Shown one piece after another: positions 22,931-33,472 of a stretch of 64,000 bases of DNA (position 1 is its first letter; the number at the start of each line of letters is the position of its first letter). Origin of the DNA: Macrocystis pyrifera (Eukaryota; Sar; Phaeophyceae; Laminariales; Laminariaceae); the NCBI GenBank assembly GCA_031763025.1, contig JASSKH010000021.1, forward strand, positions 5,846,611 through 5,910,610, read 5' to 3'. A program made the translations under genes and the position numbers. Under the pieces are notes generated by a model. It was not told the DNA's origin, did not search any database, and worked only from the letters and a program-made list of their open reading frames with translations.

Positions 22931-23142
22931 GTAGATATGCCCCAGTGCCACCTACCTTGCTTGCAGCAAACTGCGACATCTTGTGGTTTCTCACATAGAC
23001 TACTGATGATAGAAATTTGCGAACTCGCGTGAGGGTGTACCATCGAAGTTTTGAAAAATTGAAATGTTGAAAAACTTCGGAACATAATGTTAATATTCAT
23101 GTGCGCGGACCCCACACGAATACCAACCAACACAACACGATC

Positions 23143-23489
23143 TTTTCTTTTTTTTTTTTTTTTTTTTTAATCATCACTTTTACTTTCCAGCCCACTCGTA
23201 CGAGGTTTTACCCTCGACGATCTTCTGGACAAGCCGTGGTCACAGGTGTCGTCCCTTCTCCCCCCCGGTACGTGCCTTTAGTTTTTATCGCGCATAGGGT
23301 TCAGCATTCCCACTGCTCGTCGATTTTCATCGAATGTAGCCAACTCACGCTTTCGCGCTTTCCGCTTATCAATTTTTTATGCAAGAAAAAGTCCCTATGA
23401 GCATGCACTCGGTGAGACTCGAACTCACGAAATTGATCTTGACAGGCTCGCGGACCACCTACCAAGCTACCGGGGACGCCGCTATGACC
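23143..23489 (-). mobile_element. SINE, tRNA-Asp-like head, copy in array
   Basis: Antisense to the plus strand: a T-run (the tail), then the body, then a tRNA-like head. In sense orientation the head has an A-box-like TAGCTTGGTAGG, an anticodon-loop-like CTGTCAA (GTC, Asp) and a T-arm GTGAG-TTCGAGT-CTCAC with B box. It ends at CTATGACC, directly joined to the minisatellite. Confidence 0.8.
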
Positions 23490-24707
23490 ATCGATAGACG
23501 CGGTTCACCATCTATTGTGTTCGACAATGGCTATCGATCGACAATATCACCAGTCTATTGTCGGCGACAATATCTATCGATAGATATTTTCCACAATCTG
23601 TTGTCACAGACAATATACATCGATGACCTGTTGCCAGCTGTTATGCTGGCTGTGGTTTTGGCGCTCTCGAAGAAGTACAGCGCCGCGATGGCCTCGAGGA
23701 TGGGATGGAGAAGGCCCCCGCATGTGGAGCTCACATGCTGCTCGAGGACGAAGCGAGACATCAGCATTGATGTGTGGTTGGGCGCAGCTGCTGGAAGATG
23801 AAGAGCTCTCTGACCCAACGAGCACCCCGGCGAAGCAGTTTCGAATCGACTTCCGCCTGCCCTGCCCTCTTTGCTGGCAGCTATTAATAGTCAACTCAGT
23901 TACGCCCTTGCATCAAACGCTTCCAGAAAAAACACAAAAACTGTATAAGAAGGGTAGCGATTCACAATCCAGTCGGGAACATAAGCGATAGGAAACCAAC
24001 CACCTTGTTCAATCTACGTTTCCGACTGCATAAGAACTGGCCTAAAAGAAGGGTGGCGATTCACAACAGAGCCGGAAAAAGAACCGATCGGACACCGGCT
24101 TTTTCAATCCACGTTTGTTTCCGACTCCACAAGAATTGGCCTTATTGCATAACAATGTAGTGCCTCTACTGTGGCGTAGTTTTGTGACCACAGAAGTTGT
24201 GACTCTTTAGGATTGAAGAATCGGCACGAACACGGGTTGTGCTGTAGAAAAAACGGCTTAATGTGAAGAACACACACAAAACTTTCTACTGTAGAAATGA
24301 AGAATCGACACTGACACGGGTTGTGCTGGATGTCGACAGGTAGAAAAAAATGGTTTCATGACACACACAAAACTCGTACCAGGTATGTATCTCTCTAGGA
24401 TTGAAGAATCGGCACGTACAATCCTCTTGTGTGTTGGATGTCGACGGGTGGAAAGAACGGTTTGATGTAAAGAACACAGACACACAGAACCCGTCGTAGA
24501 TATGCCCCAGTGCCACCTACCTTGCTTGCAGCAAACTGCGACATCTTGTGGTTTCTCACATAGACTACTGATGATAGAAATTTGCGAACTCGCGTGAGGG
24601 TGTACCATCGAAGTTTTGAAAAATTGAAATGTTGAAAAACTTCGGAACATAATGTTAATATTCATGTGCGCGGACCCCACACGAATACCAACCAACACAA
24701 CACGATC

Positions 24708-25053
24708 TTTTCTTTTTTTTTTTTTTTTTTTTAATCATCACTTTTACTTTCCAGCCCACTCGTACGAGGTTTTACCCTCGACGATCTTCTGGACAAGCCG
24801 TGGTCACAGGTGTCGTCCCTTCTCCCCCCCGGTACGTGCCTTTAGTTTTTATCGCGCATAGGGTTCAGCATTCCCACTGCTCGTCGATTTTCATCGAATG
24901 TAGCCAACTCACGCTTTCGCGCTTTCCGCTTATCAATTTTTTATGCAAGAAAAAGTCCCTATGAGCATGCACTCGGTGAGACTCGAACTCACGAAATTGA
25001 TCTTGACAGGCTCGCGGACCACCTACCAAGCTACCGGGGACGCCGCTATGACC
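24708..25053 (-). mobile_element. SINE, tRNA-Asp-like head, copy in array
   Basis: Nearly identical to the copy at 23143 apart from T-run length. It was duplicated with the array and is not an independent insertion. Confidence 0.8.
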
Positions 25054-26273
25054 ATCGATAGACGCGGTTCACCATCTATTGTGTTCGACAATGGCTATCG
25101 ATCGACAATATCACCAGTCTATTGTCGGCGACAATATCTATCGATAGATATTTTCCACAATCTGTTGTCACAGACAATATACATCGATGACCTGTTGCCA
25201 GCTGTTATGCTGGCTGTGGTTTTGGCGCTCTCGAAGAAGTACAGCGCCGCGATGGCCTCGAGGATGGGATGGAGAAGGCCCCCGCATGTGGAGCTCACAT
25301 GCTGCTCGAGGACGAAGCGAGACATCAGCATTGATGTGTGGTTGGGCGCAGCTGCTGGAAGATGAAGAGCTCTCTGACCCAACGAGCACCCCGGCGAAGC
25401 AGTTTCGAATCGACTTCCGCCTGCCCTGCCCTCTTTGCTGGCAGCTATTAATAGTCAACTCAGTTACGCCCTTGCATCAAACGCTTCCAGAAAAAACACA
25501 AAAACTGTATAAGAAGGGTAGCGATTCACAATCCAGTCGGGAACATAAGCGATAGGAAACCAACCACCTTGTTCAATCTACGTTTCCGACTGCATAAGAA
25601 CTGGCCTAAAAGAAGGGTGGCGATTCACAACAGAGCCGGAAAAAGAACCGATCGGACACCGGCTTTTTCAATCCACGTTTGTTTCCGACTCCACAAGAAT
25701 TGGCCTTATTGCATAACAATGTAGTGCCTCTACTGTGGCGTAGTTTTGTGACCACAGAAGTTGTGACTCTTTAGGATTGAAGAATCGGCACGAACACGGG
25801 TTGTGCTGTAGAAAAAACGGCTTAATGTGAAGAACACACACAAAACTTTCTACTGTAGAAATGAAGAATCGACACTGACACGGGTTGTGCTGGATGTCGA
25901 CAGGTAGAAAAAAATGGTTTCATGACACACACAAAACTCGTACCAGGTATGTATCTCTCTAGGATTGAAGAATCGGCACGTACAATCCTCTTGTGTGTTG
26001 GATGTCGACGGGTGGAAAGAACGGTTTGATGTAAAGAACACAGACACACAGAACCCGTCGTAGATATGCCCCAGTGCCACCTACCTTGCTTGCAGCAAAC
26101 TGCGACATCTTGTGGTTTCTCACATAGACTACTGATGATAGAAATTTGCGAACTCGCGTGAGGGTGTACCATCGAAGTTTTGAAAAATTGAAATGTTGAA
26201 AAACTTCGGAACATAATGTTAATATTCATGTGCGCGGACCCCACACGAATACCAACCAACACACAACACGATC

Positions 26274-26620
26274 TTTTCTTTTTTTTTTTTTTTTTTTTTA
26301 ATCATCACTTTTACTTTCCAGCCCACTCGTACGAGGTTTTACCCTCGACGATCTTCTGGACAAGCCGTGGTCACAGGTGTCGTCCCTTCTCCCCCCCGGT
26401 ACGTGCCTTTAGTTTTTATCGCGCATAGGGTTCAGCATTCCCACTGCTCGTCGATTTTCATCGAATGTAGCCAACTCACGCTTTCGCGCTTTCCGCTTAT
26501 CAATTTTTTATGCAAGAAAAAGTCCCTATGAGCATGCACTCGGTGAGACTCGAACTCACGAAATTGATCTTGACAGGCTCGCGGACCACCTACCAAGCTA
26601 CCGGGGACGCCGCTATGACC
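26274..26620 (-). mobile_element. SINE, tRNA-Asp-like head, copy in array
   Basis: The third array-borne copy, again differing only in homopolymer length. The preceding text has one extra CA unit compared with the other copies. Confidence 0.8.
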
Positions 26621-27844
26621 ATCGATAGACGCGGTTCACCATCTATTGTGTTCGACAATGGCTATCGATCGACAATATCACCAGTCTATTGTCGGCGACA
26701 ATATCTATCGATAGATATTTTCCACAATCTGTTGTCACAGACAATATACATCGATGACCTGTTGCCAGCTGTTATGCTGGCTGTGGTTTTGGCGCTCTCG
26801 AAGAAGTACAGCGCCGCGATGGCCTCGAGGATGGGATGGAGAAGGCCCCCGCATGTGGAGCTCACATGCTGCTCGAGGACGAAGCGAGACATCAGCATTG
26901 ATGTGTGGTTGGGCGCAGCTGCTGGAAGATGAAGAGCTCTCTGACCCAACGAGCACCCCGGCGAAGCAGTTTCGAATCGACTTCCGCCTGCCCTGCCCTC
27001 TTTGCTGGCAGCTATTAATAGTCAACTCAGTTACGCCCTTGCATCAAACGCTTCCAGAAAAAAAACACAAAAACTGTATAAGAAGGGTAGCGATTCACAA
27101 TCCAGTCGGGAACATAAGCGATAGGAAACCAACCACCTTGTTCAATCTACGTTTCCGACTGCATAAGAACTGGCCTAAAAGAAGGGTGGCGATTCACAAC
27201 AGAGCCGGAAAAAGAACCGATCGGACACCGGCTTTTTCAATCCACGTTTGTTTCCGACTCCACAAGAATTGGCCTTATTGCATAACAATGTAGTGCCTCT
27301 ACTGTGGCGTAGTTTTGTGACCACAGAAGTTGTGACTCTTTAGGATTGAAGAATCGGCACGAACACGGGTTGTGCTGTAGAAAAAACGGCTTAATGTGAA
27401 GAACACACACAAAACTTTCTACTGTAGAAATGAAGAATCGACACTGACACGGGTTGTGCTGGATGTCGACAGGTAGAAAAAAATGGTTTCATGACACACA
27501 CAAAACTCGTACCAGGTATGTATCTCTCTAGGATTGAAGAATCGGCACGTACAATCCTCTTGTGTGTTGGATGTCGACGGGTGGAAAGAACGGTTTGATG
27601 TAAAGAACACAGACACACAGAACCCGTCGTAGATATGCCCCAGTGCCACCTACCTTGCTTGCAGCAAACTGCGACATCTTGTGGTTTCTCACATAGACTA
27701 CTGATGATAGAAATTTGCGAACTCGCGTGAGGGTGTACCATCGAAGTTTTGAAAAATTGAAATGTTGAAAAACTTCGGAACATAATGTTAATATTCATGT
27801 GCGCGGACCCCACACGAATACCAACCAACACAACACGATCTATA

Positions 27845-27930
27845 AGTACACGGTGCGTGTGTGTTCTTCACATTAAACCGTTCTTCTACTCGTCGGCATC
27901 CAGCAAGCCCAGTAAAAAAAAAAAAAAAAA
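27845..27930 (+). repeat. Partial hairpin-repeat module with A-run
   Basis: GTGTGTTCTTCACATTAAACCGTTCTTCTACTCG then CATCCAGCAAGCCCAG matches the 5' half of the module and ends in a run of A and CAA triplets. It begins just after the array ends. Confidence 0.6.
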
Positions 27931-28547
27931 AACAACAACAACAACATTGTCCATGCTGTTACGAAGAACCTGGTACATTTTTGAATCCAGTATGTTGTAT
28001 TTTTCAGGGCCTTCCTCGGGATTAATCCCGCGGACCATTGAATCGGTGAATCAACCTGTTACGAATAATGCGAGTGCGTGTAACAGATTAACGAAGGAAC
28101 AATGACAAGCACCAGAAGATAGACAAATTCAGGGCGAATCGAATGACGTTTTTTTTTTTTTGTCAAGGACCGGAAGATTACCACGGGAATATATTTTTGT
28201 GATCGTTTACTCCTTATTCGTCAATCTGTTACCAGTATGGTTGATTCACCGCGATTCAACATTTCGCGAGATGAAGGAACGCCCTGCCTGGTACTTTTCG
28301 AATGGGACATTTTATTATACAATCCCGCTCGCTTGTCAAGTCGGGGTAAAGCACACTTAACTTACTACGTACGTGTGGTAAGACATGTCATACGTATATA
28401 TATACCAGGTATATAAATATGCAGCGAACCGTTCTCAATTACGATCGGCAAAAACGGTATTAATGCCAAGACAAAATGGAAATGTCAGAGACTTACCACA
28501 AACAAGATCCAATAGCGCTTTTAAATAAGCTACCGATCACTATCATT
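27931..28547. other. No gene recognised
   Basis: AT-rich unique sequence with a T-run near 28150 and TACGTATATATATACC-type motifs near 28390. Nothing coding was seen. Confidence 0.35.
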
Positions 28548-28896
28548 ACGGGGGACCATGCCGGCGTCCCCCGTGGCTTGGTTGGTGGTCTGCGTGCCTA
28601 TCAAGATCAATGTCGTGGGTTCAATTATCACCGAGTGCATGCTCGTTCTTGCATAAAAAATTGATTAGCGGAAGCGCGAGAGCGTGAGTTACCTACATTA
28701 GATGAAAATCGACGAGCAGAGGGAATGCTGAACCCTATGCGCGACAAAAACTAAAGGCACGTACCGGGGGGGGGAGAAGGGACGACACCTGTGACGACGG
28801 CTTGTCCAGAAGATCGTCGAGGGTAAAACCTCCGACGAGTGGGGTGGGAAGTAAAAGTGATGATGAAAAAAGAAAAAAAAAAAAAAAAAAAAAAAA
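28548..28896 (+). mobile_element. SINE, sense copy, first half of a dimer
   Basis: Starts ACGGGGGACCATGCCGG, with an A-box-like TGGCTTGGTTGGTGG and a GGTTCAATTATCACC B-box region. The body follows (GAAAATCGACGAGCAG, CTATGCGCGACAAAAACTAAAGGCACGTACCGG, GACGGCTTGTCCAGAAGATC), ending in a long A-run. The next copy starts directly after the tail. Confidence 0.8.
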
Positions 28897-29251
28897 CGGG
28901 GGACCATGCCGGCGTCCCCCGTGGCTTGGTAGTAGGTGGTCCGCGTGCCTATCAAGATCAATGTCGTGGTTCAATTCTCACCGAGTGCATGCTCGTAGGG
29001 ACTTTTTCTTGCATAAAAAATTGATGAGCGGAAAGCGCGAGAGCGTGAGTTAGCTACATTCGATGAAAATCGACGAGCAGTGGGAATGCTGAACCCTATG
29101 CGCGATAAAAAATAAAGGCACGTACCGGGGGGGAGAAGGGACGACACCTGTGACCACGGCTTGTCCAGAAGATCGTCGAGGGTAAAAACCTCCTACGAGT
29201 GGGGTGGAAAGTAAAAGTGATGATAAAAAAAAAAAAAAAAAAAAAAAAAAA
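28897..29251 (+). mobile_element. SINE, sense copy, second half of a dimer
   Basis: A full-length copy starting in the A-tail of the previous one, so insertion into a poly(A) tail or dimer retroposition is likely. It has the same head and body and ends in about 28 A. Confidence 0.8.
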
Positions 29252-29480
29252 CTTCTCTTTCGAATTGTCTTCTTCTTTGTTTTGTTTTCTCTTCTTTGTT
29301 TCGTTCGTTTCTCGATTCCATGGAGTGTTGTATGTCGTGCCTGTCCGATTTAGTATGATGACATGGCATCGCATCGCATATGTGGCAACGTAGGATCTCG
29401 TATCTTTGTGGACCACAACACTTGTCTATAGGATTGAAGAATCAGAACGGACTTTTACTGGATGTGGACGGCACTGCGTT
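29252..29480 (-). repeat. Hairpin repeat, distal part plus partial module
   Basis: Minus-strand order matches the 16.1-16.7 kb copy in part: GATTCTTCAATCCTATAG, then GTGGTCCACAAAGATAC-like, GCGATGC..CATGTCATCATACT, CAGGCACGACATAC, CCATGGAATCGAGAAACGA, then an A/G-rich tract that abuts the SINE tail. Confidence 0.55.
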
Positions 29481-29499
29481 GTCTACTCTGCTTACTGCA

Positions 29500-29860
29500 T
29501 ATTATTATAATAGTTTTGTGATCACAGAGAGAGCTATAAATAATATCTCTGCAGGATTGGAGATGCCGTACAGACACTGCTGTGGTTGTGCTGCATGTCG
29601 ACGGGTGTGTATTGTGTTAAAACCTTAAACCGATTTTTCTACCCATCGACATCCAGCACAACCAGTGTACATTGTGTGTGTGCACAGCCAGTGTCCGTGC
29701 CGATTCTTCACTCGTAGAGAGATGTGTGTGTGTGTATGTGTGTTCTTCACATTAAACCGTTCTTCTACTCGTCGTCGACATCCAGCAAGCCCAGTGTCCG
29801 TGCTGATTCTTCACCCTAGAAAGATACGAGCTCTGTGGTCACAGACTACGACACAGACAT
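29500..29860. repeat. Facing hairpin-repeat modules
   Basis: A minus-strand module (about 29510-29605) faces two plus-strand modules (about 29630-29735 and 29745-29860), the latter with (GT)n between them. Together they make an imperfect foldback of about 150 bases per arm. Confidence 0.5.
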
Positions 29861-30255
29861 AACACACCGTAATGCATTAATAGCCTACGCAATACCATGC
29901 CTTCGCACTAGGTGCGGCCGACACAACATACATACATACGCCAGCAACCAAAATACACCATAAAGAAAGAGAAGCAACGAAGAAACCAAACCGAAAAAGA
30001 ACAACAAAAAGAAAAAGAAAAAGAAAAGGAGAAGAATCCCAAATAAATAAATAAAATGGGAAGCCAAAGCTCAGACACATACATACTTACCCCGAGCATG
30101 AGCCAAAAGGGACGTGCAAGGGGAAAGATACGAGAAGGAAAAAGGGGACTATGCATCCCGGTGAACACTTAACTAAGTAAAAAGAGCAATAGTGAGTGGG
30201 CCAAGATACGCTCGTCACCCACCCACTATGTAGTACTTCTTTCATAAGGATAAGA
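29710..30255 (+). repeat. ~520-bp repeat, inverted partner of 37202-37722
   Basis: From GTGTGTTCTTCACATTAAACC through CTATGTAGTACTTCTTTCATAAGG this stretch is the near-exact reverse complement of the segment inserted in the gypsy pol region at 37.2-37.7 kb. It has one hairpin-repeat module at one end and AAATAAATAAAT, CCCGAGCATGAGCC and TGCATCCCGGTGAACACTTAACTAAG landmarks. A shorter rearranged piece with the last landmark is at 45.49-45.56 kb. Confidence 0.8.
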
Positions 30256-30274
30256 AGGGAAAAAAGAGATACAA

Positions 30275-30545
30275 GTTGTTGTTGTTGTTTTCTTCACATT
30301 AAACCGTTCTTTCTACCCGTCGACATCCAGCACAACCAGTGTCCGTACCGGTTCTTCAATCCTAGAGAGACACAAGTTCTGTGGTCACAAAGCTACGCCA
30401 CAGATATAGAGATACTACGTTGCCACGTACGCAATGCAAAGTCATGTCATCATACTGCGTACGACAGGCACGACACATGCCCATTCCATGACCTAGAGAA
30501 ACAAAAACGAAACAAAGAAAAAAAAAAAAAAAAAAAACAAAGACA
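30275..30545 (+). repeat. Hairpin repeat, module plus distal tract
   Basis: GTT triplets, TTCTTCACATTAAACCGTTC, the TCTGTGG/CCACAGA hairpin, GTACGCAATGC, CATGTCATCATACT, GACAGGCACGACACATGC, CCATGACC, then an AACAAAAACGAAAC-type A-rich end. This is a clean shorter form of the family. Confidence 0.65.
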
Positions 30546-30765
30546 ATTCGAATGAGAAAAGAAACACAGAACGACGCCACAGCAGTTACAGTAGCAGAGA
30601 TACTACTGCTGCTGTACAATGAAGGACGCGAATGAAGAACACACATACCTCCTCGTGAAAATAACAGTTACATACGTATCAGGTGGTATATATAATGTCG
30701 TATAGTATTAGGTACTACTGTTTCGGCTGACCAAGAAAGCCGAAACAGACTCAAAAGGTTTTCAA

Positions 30766-30985
30766 AGACAGGAAAGCGCGAGAGCGTGAGTTGGCAACAT
30801 TCGCTGAAAATCGACGAGCGGTGGGAATGCTTAGGCCTATGCGCGACAAAAAACAAAGGCACGTATCGGGGCAAGGAAGGGACGACACCTGTGACCACGG
30901 CTTGTCCAGGAGATCGCTGTGGGTATTAATTAAGCTGGAGAGTGAAAGTGATGATGGAAAAAAGAAAAAAAGAAAGTACGTGCAT
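30766..30985 (+). mobile_element. SINE, 5'-truncated sense copy
   Basis: Starts within the body at GGAAAGCGCGAGAGCGTGAG and continues through GAAAATCGACGAGCGGTGGG, CTATGCGCGACAAAAAAC and ACCACGGCTTGTCCAGG to an A/G-rich tail. The tRNA-like head is absent. It is more diverged than the other copies. Confidence 0.7.
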
Positions 30986-32762
30986 TTTTGGAGTGTTTTG
31001 TAGTTTTTGCATCAGATCAAAGTACCAGGTAATATATAACTCTTTATAAACAACAATGGGGTTTTACCCATAATCAATCAGGTATACCTGACAACTCTTC
31101 AGCCAAAATCAGTTACATGCTAAACACAAGTACATAACACACCCAGGGAGCCCTGCTACTGGCCAGGCTGACATCGTAAATGATCTTGGCTCGAGAAGGC
31201 CGAGGTATACCTGATTTTTTATACTAACTGTCTATTAATAGCTTTCAACTTATTTTGACCAACTTCGAATCAATCAGAGAGGCCTTACGTACACTGCTGT
31301 ATTACATATTGTTTTTTCTCTCCGTATGCATCTGCCCATACCAGGTACCAGGTACTCGTACCAGGTATAAACTCTGTACTCGTACGTGGTTTGTAAAAGC
31401 ACGTATTTATACGTGCATACATATGCATACGCTGATTTCTCTTTTTCTTCATTGTGGTGTGCCACACCAACCTGAAGACCCATTCTAACAGATTGTAAGG
31501 GGACCTCGCCATGTGCGTCACTTGATTGTGTGATGTGTACTCTGTTGTTTTCTACGGTCACAGCAATCTAAACAGCACCATGGGTGCTCCGGCCGTGGCG
31601 AAACAAAACTAAGCATGGTGGCCTTGCAGGTCCAAGTGGAGGTCGTGCTATCTACACCCCGAAGAAAATGAAACAATTCAGATTATGGAGGCATGTGGCA
31701 TCCTTAGTGCATAGGCTTTTGGCGCACTCTTTTGGACCGGATTTTCATGGACGGACGTAACACCGCCCGTGGCGAGCGATTTTTTACTTGGTTTTAGAAT
31801 TACCTGATTTTGGCTCAAACGCATCAGATATGATAATACCTGATTTTGGCATTGGTCTATAACAATATGTTGTTGTTGACTCACATTAACTCTCAAATCA
31901 AGGAGTCGGTGGTCACAGCAGTATATATACGTAAAAACCTAGACCACCCCGGATCAGCCGAGGCCCATCACCCAGGCCAGGCCTCGTGTTCGCGTCATCA
32001 GTGTTGCTCACAATCGAGGTAGCTCACGCGCTCGACGCGCATCAGGAGTCACATACTCTGTATCAAGTAGTTGGTCTCCTCTTGGAACGGCAAACATTAA
32101 CTACACGGCAATAATCGTGCTCACCTGCTTGCTGATACCCCCTCTGGTGCAGGCCGATGGTAGCAGAGAGACGAACGAGGTTAAAGGGCAGGCCGCTTTT
32201 TCCGTGTTTTACTCGTGGCAAACTGTCTGCTAGACAAGGGGCCAAACTTAAGATGATACACGCGTACAGCTCTCCAAACCCACCAGCAGCAAGAGCGTGT
32301 GTGAATCCTCCTCTCCCGTAGATAGAATAGCCTCTACTCCAGAGAGTCCGTGTAGCCCACAAGGCCCAAGGCCGGCCAGGAGAACAAAGCCTGGCTCCGA
32401 AAACTGCACCACGACGAAAATCGAAATATATGTATAAATGGTACGACCTCGTTTGTCGTACGAAGGGGACTGGCACTCGAGCTACAACTTGTCTTATCCT
32501 TCGTCGGGTGCTTGGAGTTGCGCCAAACCCAAGTATATGGCTCCCTTGGCTGCTTGCCGGTTGATTGATCGGGGACGATGTGACACTGGAATAGTAAATC
32601 AAATGTTACGAGTAAGGGCTAACGAACCGAAAAAAAATCACTTTTGGCGTCACGATCCGTGACATTTCAGTACGACTAAAAAAATCACGATTCATGACGC
32701 CAATTTTTTTAGCTTCTCCCTAATAAGAAATACCGGATATTAAATTTTAAAGGCCAGATCTT
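30986..32762. other. No supported gene; ACCAGGTA motifs
   Basis: Copies of TACCAGGTA or TACCTG recur at about 31025, 31085, 31205, 31340-31370 and 31803-31845. At about 31944-32230 the plus strand is open and contains a hydrophobic segment (TAIIVLTCLLIPPLV), while the minus strand is also open (32063-32602). Neither has a start codon in context, so no gene is called. Confidence 0.3.
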
Positions 32763-32846
32763 ATGCAATATTTTTTGAGTGATTGAAAAAGGCAGAAAGT
32801 CGGAATGCAATATTTTTTGAGTGATTGAAAAAGGCAGGAAGTCGGA
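32763..32846. repeat. 42-bp tandem duplication
   Basis: Two copies of ATGCAATATTTTTTGAGTGA plus the following 22 bases, differing at one base. Confidence 0.85.
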
Positions 32847-32969
32847 TTTTCCTGCGGCAAAAAGCCACACGAGATCGGTGCGCCATGTGTGGTGGAAATC
32901 GAGTTTATAAGCCTTAAATTCATTTAACGTTTGTTACGTAACATTTTTAGTCTACATTTCCCCGCACAT

Positions 32970-33062
32970 TGCGTCGCAGACAGGGCGTGAGATTTTGAAG
33001 AGCGAGGTCCGTGGTTCGATTCTCGCCTTCGTCCCCCGAAAAAAAAGGAAAAAAAAAAAAAA
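32970..33062 (+). repeat. tRNA-like 3' half with poly(A) tail
   Basis: GAGGTCCGTGGTTCGATTCTCGCC resembles the variable loop and T-arm of a tRNA, though the stem pairs poorly, and is followed by CCCCCG and A-rich tails. It may be a retroposed tRNA fragment or a second SINE type. It lies directly after the left terminal repeat of the TRIM-like element. Confidence 0.25.
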
Positions 33063-33119
33063 GGGGAATATCTCATGTCCAAGAACCTGTAAAACTCACT
33101 CACTTAGAAAACACCTATT

Positions 33120-33472
33120 ACGGGGGTCCATAGCCGGCGTCCCCGGTGGCTTGGTAGGTGGTCCGCGAGCCTGTCAAGATCAATTTCGTGGGTTCAAGTC
33201 CCACCGAGTGCATGCTCATAGGGACGTTTTGTTCCATAAAAACTTGATAAGCGGAAAGCGCGAAAGCGTGAGTTGGCTACATTCGATGAAAATCGACGAG
33301 CAGTGGGAATGCTGAACCCTATGCGCGACAAAACTAAAGGCACGTACCGGGGGGGAGAAGGGACGACACCTGTGACCACGGCTTGTCCAGAAGATCGTCG
33401 AGGGTAAAACCTCCTACGAGTGGGCTGGGAAGTAAAAGTGATGGATAAAAAAAAAAAAAAAAAAAAAAAAAA
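33120..33472 (+). mobile_element. SINE, full-length sense copy
   Basis: CGGGGGTCCATAGCCGG head, GTGGCTTGGTAGGTGG, CCTGTCAAGATCA, a GGGTTCAAGTCCCACC B-box region, the complete body and a 26-A tail. This copy shows the tRNA-like head best. Confidence 0.85.

Larger units (their letters stand above)
21919..27840. repeat. Tandem array: four ~1225-bp copies spaced by three SINEs
   Basis: Copies start at 21919, 23485, 25049 and 26616 (spacings 1566, 1564, 1567). Copies 1-3 are each followed by an antisense SINE; copy 4 ends at 27840 without one. They differ mainly in homopolymer lengths, plus one C/A change that sets copy 1 apart. Each copy holds three 43-bp minisatellite units, a ~280-base segment of unknown nature, a ~100-base tandem duplication (AGAAGGGTRGCGATTCACAA...), three head-to-tail modules of the hairpin repeat and a small inverted repeat (CGAAGTTTT/AAAAACTTCG). 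Open frames repeated four times here follow from the duplication and have no independent coding support. Confidence 0.9.

Noticed and set aside
23400-23482. Functional tRNA gene in the SINE head
   Set aside because: The T-arm is good, but the anticodon and acceptor stems pair poorly and the element continues into a SINE body with poly(A); it is a tRNA-derived head.
22038-25555. Several open frames of 76-146 codons repeated in each array copy, on both strands
   Set aside because: Recurrence is explained by DNA duplication. Both strands and several frames are open at once, and none shows a splice pattern or start context.
32063-32602. Long minus-strand open frame of about 179 codons
   Set aside because: It has no ATG, its composition is unlike protein in its middle part, and the opposite strand is open as well. 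No splice partner was found.
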